Positions 60,689 to 64,000 of a DNA stretch of 64,000 bases are shown here, piece after piece. The notes under the pieces are model-generated. The model had not been told where the DNA came from, ran no database searches, and was given only the letters and a program-made list of their open reading frames with translations. The DNA comes from Brachycybe producta (Eukaryota; Arthropoda; Diplopoda; Playtdesmida; Andrognathidae). Position 1 is the stretch's first letter. Each line of letters starts with the position of its first letter. Both the position numbers and the translations under genes were made by a program. The DNA lies in assembly GCA_036925085.1 (NCBI GenBank), contig JAUPFP010000008.1:7006777-7070776 (forward strand), written 5' to 3'.

Positions 60689-63600
60689 ATAATGAATTTT
60701 GGATTTATATTTTCATAGCCATAGAAAGAAATGAGAGTCTTAGCAATAAAAACTTTTATAAACTTTTTTCGGCGATGTTATTTTTTTTTTTCTATTTCCT
60801 GTTTCTAAAACTAACTAACTGATAGAAAATGTTTTTCTCTGTCCGTAATCTTCAATGTTTTTTAGTGTCTTGTCACCTCACTATCTCCTCTCTCCTATTA
60901 TTATTCTTCCTTTTTTATATTTTTTCTCTCAAGTCTTTTAAAAGCATCTGGCTAACTCTCAGGACGTGATCCCACCCACACTATCTCATAAGAGACAGAG
61001 AGAGAGAGAGAGAGAGAGCTGGAACTATTACAGTGTATAAGAAATGTCCGAAATTTCTTCGTTATTTTTTTCTTCTGTTTGACCAATTACTGGTCCTTAC
61101 AAAAAAAAACGGTGCAGTGAGTGAGTGAGAGTGTCTTTTGCCCACCATAAACTGGGATGTTCTTCTTTCTATCTCTCACATTCTATTTTTCATCGTGACC
61201 ATCACCAGGAAATTACTCTGTACAATGAGTGTCCAAGCACTGAAGTATAATCCTATGAATTAGTATAGAAAGATAGATAACAATATCCCACAAAGGGCCT
61301 ACTACCACACTTGGCTATATATACTACGTTATATGTTCATAACTTCATTCGGTTTTGCTTCGATGACCACTGGCCTTAATAATAGCCCCCCTCCCTCCCC
61401 TTTCTCCCCACCAATAACCACCCTTTCTTGGTACTTTGTGGGTGTATATTTGTCTATATATAAATTGTATATAATCCCATACCAAAAGAGATCTTTTTTC
61501 CCAAATGGACACTGTGACAAGTCGTTAGAAACGCTTCAAATATTCTGTTAAAAAATTTCATCCCAAATCTCCTTTTTTCTCTCTAATTCTAATTCTGTCT
61601 GTTTTTCTCGAACGCCTACCATCAAGTTTGATGTTGAATGGTAATGCCAATCATTGTCAACAAAAATGATTTATGAATTATTTTAATTAATTATTAATTA
61701 CTTAAGCTCGTTTTAAAGTGGAAACACCCCTAAAACTTTCTGGTTATTATGTCTTTCAAGTTTAAAGTTAAGAGAAACTTGAAAGCGTTTTAGTAAACTA
61801 GAAGAGCGTGTGAATCACTTCAGGACACTTTTTCATGTTGGTGTCGTTAAAAATAAACTTTTTAGTTTCAGTTTGATGTAGTTTTATTAAAAAAAAACGC
61901 TTTTACTTTTTGATTTGGCATCAATTTTATCTTCAATGTTGATTAGACTCATATGATATGATTCTAAATAGATAAACATAGGCTTCATTATCTGTACTAA
62001 ATATAGTGTGAATGCACTTGACTATATAGACATTCTTCACATTATTTCACATGTAAATGGAGACCTCTAGTCTAAAGCTTATATAAAGTGTTTTTTTTTC
62101 TTCATAGTCTGCTTATAAATGGGTTTGTGGTTTTTCTAGAGTAATATTCCTTGTTGAAAAATAAGAGAGAAAACAATAGGAATATATTACAAAAGTAGAA
62201 GGAACTAAATGCACAATTGATGACATGGCACACAAATTTCAAAATGTTTCTTTCTACAAAAGAGAGAGGGAGAGAGAGAGAGGCACCTTGCTACTAAGTT
62301 TGGTTTTGCTTCTTTTTTTTTTCAAATAAAATGTAATGTAGAAATACATTTTAGGTAGGTTTCAATTGAGACATGTGTGGTCAGGGTTTGGTTTGACATT
62401 CAGGTTCATATGTGACCAAAGAATAGTAAAAAGAAAAGTGTCAGTTAGGGAGTCATAGACAATGTGTGCACATGTGCGCACAAACACACACACACAGTGT
62501 GATATTGAAAACCAATGGTTATTTTACAGTCTTATTTTCTGTTTTGAAGATCAATGTTTAGTAGAAAGAGTCAGGGAAGTAAGGGTAATATTTGTAATAT
62601 ATGGGCCACAGCTGAGGGATTTTCTTAGTATGGGGTTGTACAACTTCCTTTTCCTCTTTTTTTTATCTGGCATTTCTTTGTTAGCAACTTGAAAGCAATA
62701 GAAATTGGTGATGGTCGTGGTGGTGGTGGAGGTGGGGTTGACACAGGGGAATAATACGAAAAGGTCATCATATTATATGCATGTGTCTATGTGCATGAAA
62801 TGGTGCACAGGGGCAAGAAAAATATCAGTATATATGTGTATGTAATGGACAATTTGGAAGTCAAAGGGAAAGTAGATTCTTTGAAGATCAGACTTGTGAA
62901 TCACATGGTTTTTCTGGGGATTATCAAAGCTCTGGGTTTTTTTTTTCTTCTTCTTCTTCTTCAGTTTGTTTGGTATCAAGTGCATTTCTTTTGTCATTGT
63001 ACAACTCGAGTTCACTCACAATCAAAGCACACAAAAAACAATATAGCTAGGACCCATGTCAAAAATGGGAGGATATACGCTTGCTCGTGCTTCAACATGC
63101 ACAAACGCACAAAAAAGTAGTAAATTTCCTCTTTTTATGATGTTTTTTTACAAGTAAAATCCATAAAATAGTAAATTCTCAAAGTAAAATTGTATAAAAA
63201 GTTTATTTTTAAGAATGTCGTCATGAAAATACTTCATTGCATGTTTAGTTTCTAATAAAAGTTTGAATTTTTTTCTTAATGTTGCTCCTTAAAATATGTA
63301 TATGTGAGTCTTTAGTCAATTCAGTTCAACTCGGTACACTTTTCAGTCATCTCAAGTGTCATATTTCAGAGGAAACAAATTATTGCCATTTAGACAAAGT
63401 TTAGACATTATCGTTAAATTGCATTCGTCCGAACACTAACTGAAGGAAGAAAATTCCAAAGTTTAAATACATTTAAAAAAAAAAGATCACAAATATGGCA
63501 TCAGTTCTTAGCCTACAGTTATAAATTAAATCTTGAATCCTGCTGAAATTGACTCCTCTTATTAACAGACAACCATAATATGCGACAAATGTCATACCAT

Positions 63601-64000
63601 TGCGGTAAACTTAACCTTTTTGGTTTGGAACTAAATGGTTTCCTAACGAGAAATCTCCGCTTAAGTGAATATGGGCATTTTAAAGCCTGCATATTTACTG
63701 CATATTTTTGCTCAGGCTTCTTCTCAAATGTATTTAGACTAGAATAATTTTCTTCTGTATGTTGATTGTTCTTTAATTGTTAGCATAATTTCAGTCAGAC
63801 AGTGAATGGCGTCTAAACTTTTGTCTAAATAACAACCATTTATGGATTTGGAAGTTATCACACCCTTGCTATTTGCATGTCATCGAGCTGATTTTTCAGG
63901 TGTACTCAGTTGATTTGAATTCAATTTTTGCATCCTTCTCCAAGTATGGATTACATCATTCATCCAGCTACGATTGCATTCTAAAATGTGTTGGTGCTCA

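Noticed and set aside
63519..63779. 86-codon open frame on the minus strand near the right edge
   Set aside because: No stop but no recognisable domain, no clear splice sites, and stops in neighbouring stretches. A rough chance estimate allows several such frames in the window.

Overview
The window is animal nuclear DNA: very AT-rich, mostly non-coding, full of microsatellites and small inverted-repeat transposons, with intron-containing genes using GT..AG splice sites. Two metazoan gene families are recognisable, both on the minus strand. The gene content fits an invertebrate animal. The phylum cannot be fixed from the sequence. The very short introns of one gene and the many GA/TA repeats would suit an arthropod or another invertebrate, but this is a guess. 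No tRNA, rRNA, CRISPR or prokaryote-like operon was seen.

Layout. At 1-575 a minus-strand LTR (203-575) appears to border an element running off the left edge. From 576 to about 13,600 there is no recognisable gene, only dispersed fold-back elements. At 13,960-14,244 lies one exon with the N-terminus of a RasGRF-type Ras/Rac exchange factor (first half of the PH domain). It ends in a good splice donor and begins at a good acceptor, so an untranslated first exon is expected upstream; a candidate ends at 16,607. The rest of this gene was not found and probably lies beyond the left edge. From 14.2 to 36 kb the sequence is non-coding, with a textbook hAT MITE (22,447-22,591, 8-bp target duplication), a nested hAT-like insertion (19.3-19.9 kb), a 15-bp palindromic satellite (24.75-25.24 kb), a 17-bp satellite (33.44 kb) and many fold-backs. 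A small open frame at 36,107-36,373 could be a short gene.

The centrepiece is a complete CSPG4/NG2 (kon-tiki) gene, 38,502-46,189. It has five coding exons separated by introns of only 59-84 bp and encodes about 2,466 residues: signal peptide, two laminin-G domains, a compact EGF-like module, 15 CSPG repeats, one transmembrane helix, a 190-residue cytoplasmic tail and the C-terminal PDZ ligand QYWV. Most of its exact structure comes from joining reading frames at splice sites; the protein stays in frame and family-like across every junction.

The gene is bracketed by two almost identical 704/705-bp TTAA-flanked elements in opposite orientation (34,706-35,410 and 46,523-47,226), evidence of recent transposition. 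To the right of 47.2 kb nothing coding is recognised; this stretch holds more fold-back elements, perfect hairpins and microsatellites.

No new enzymatic or defence system is visible. The novelty is in the transposon landscape (at least ten distinct inverted-repeat families, one with about thirteen full or half copies), the palindromic minisatellites, and structural details of the CSPG4 gene.
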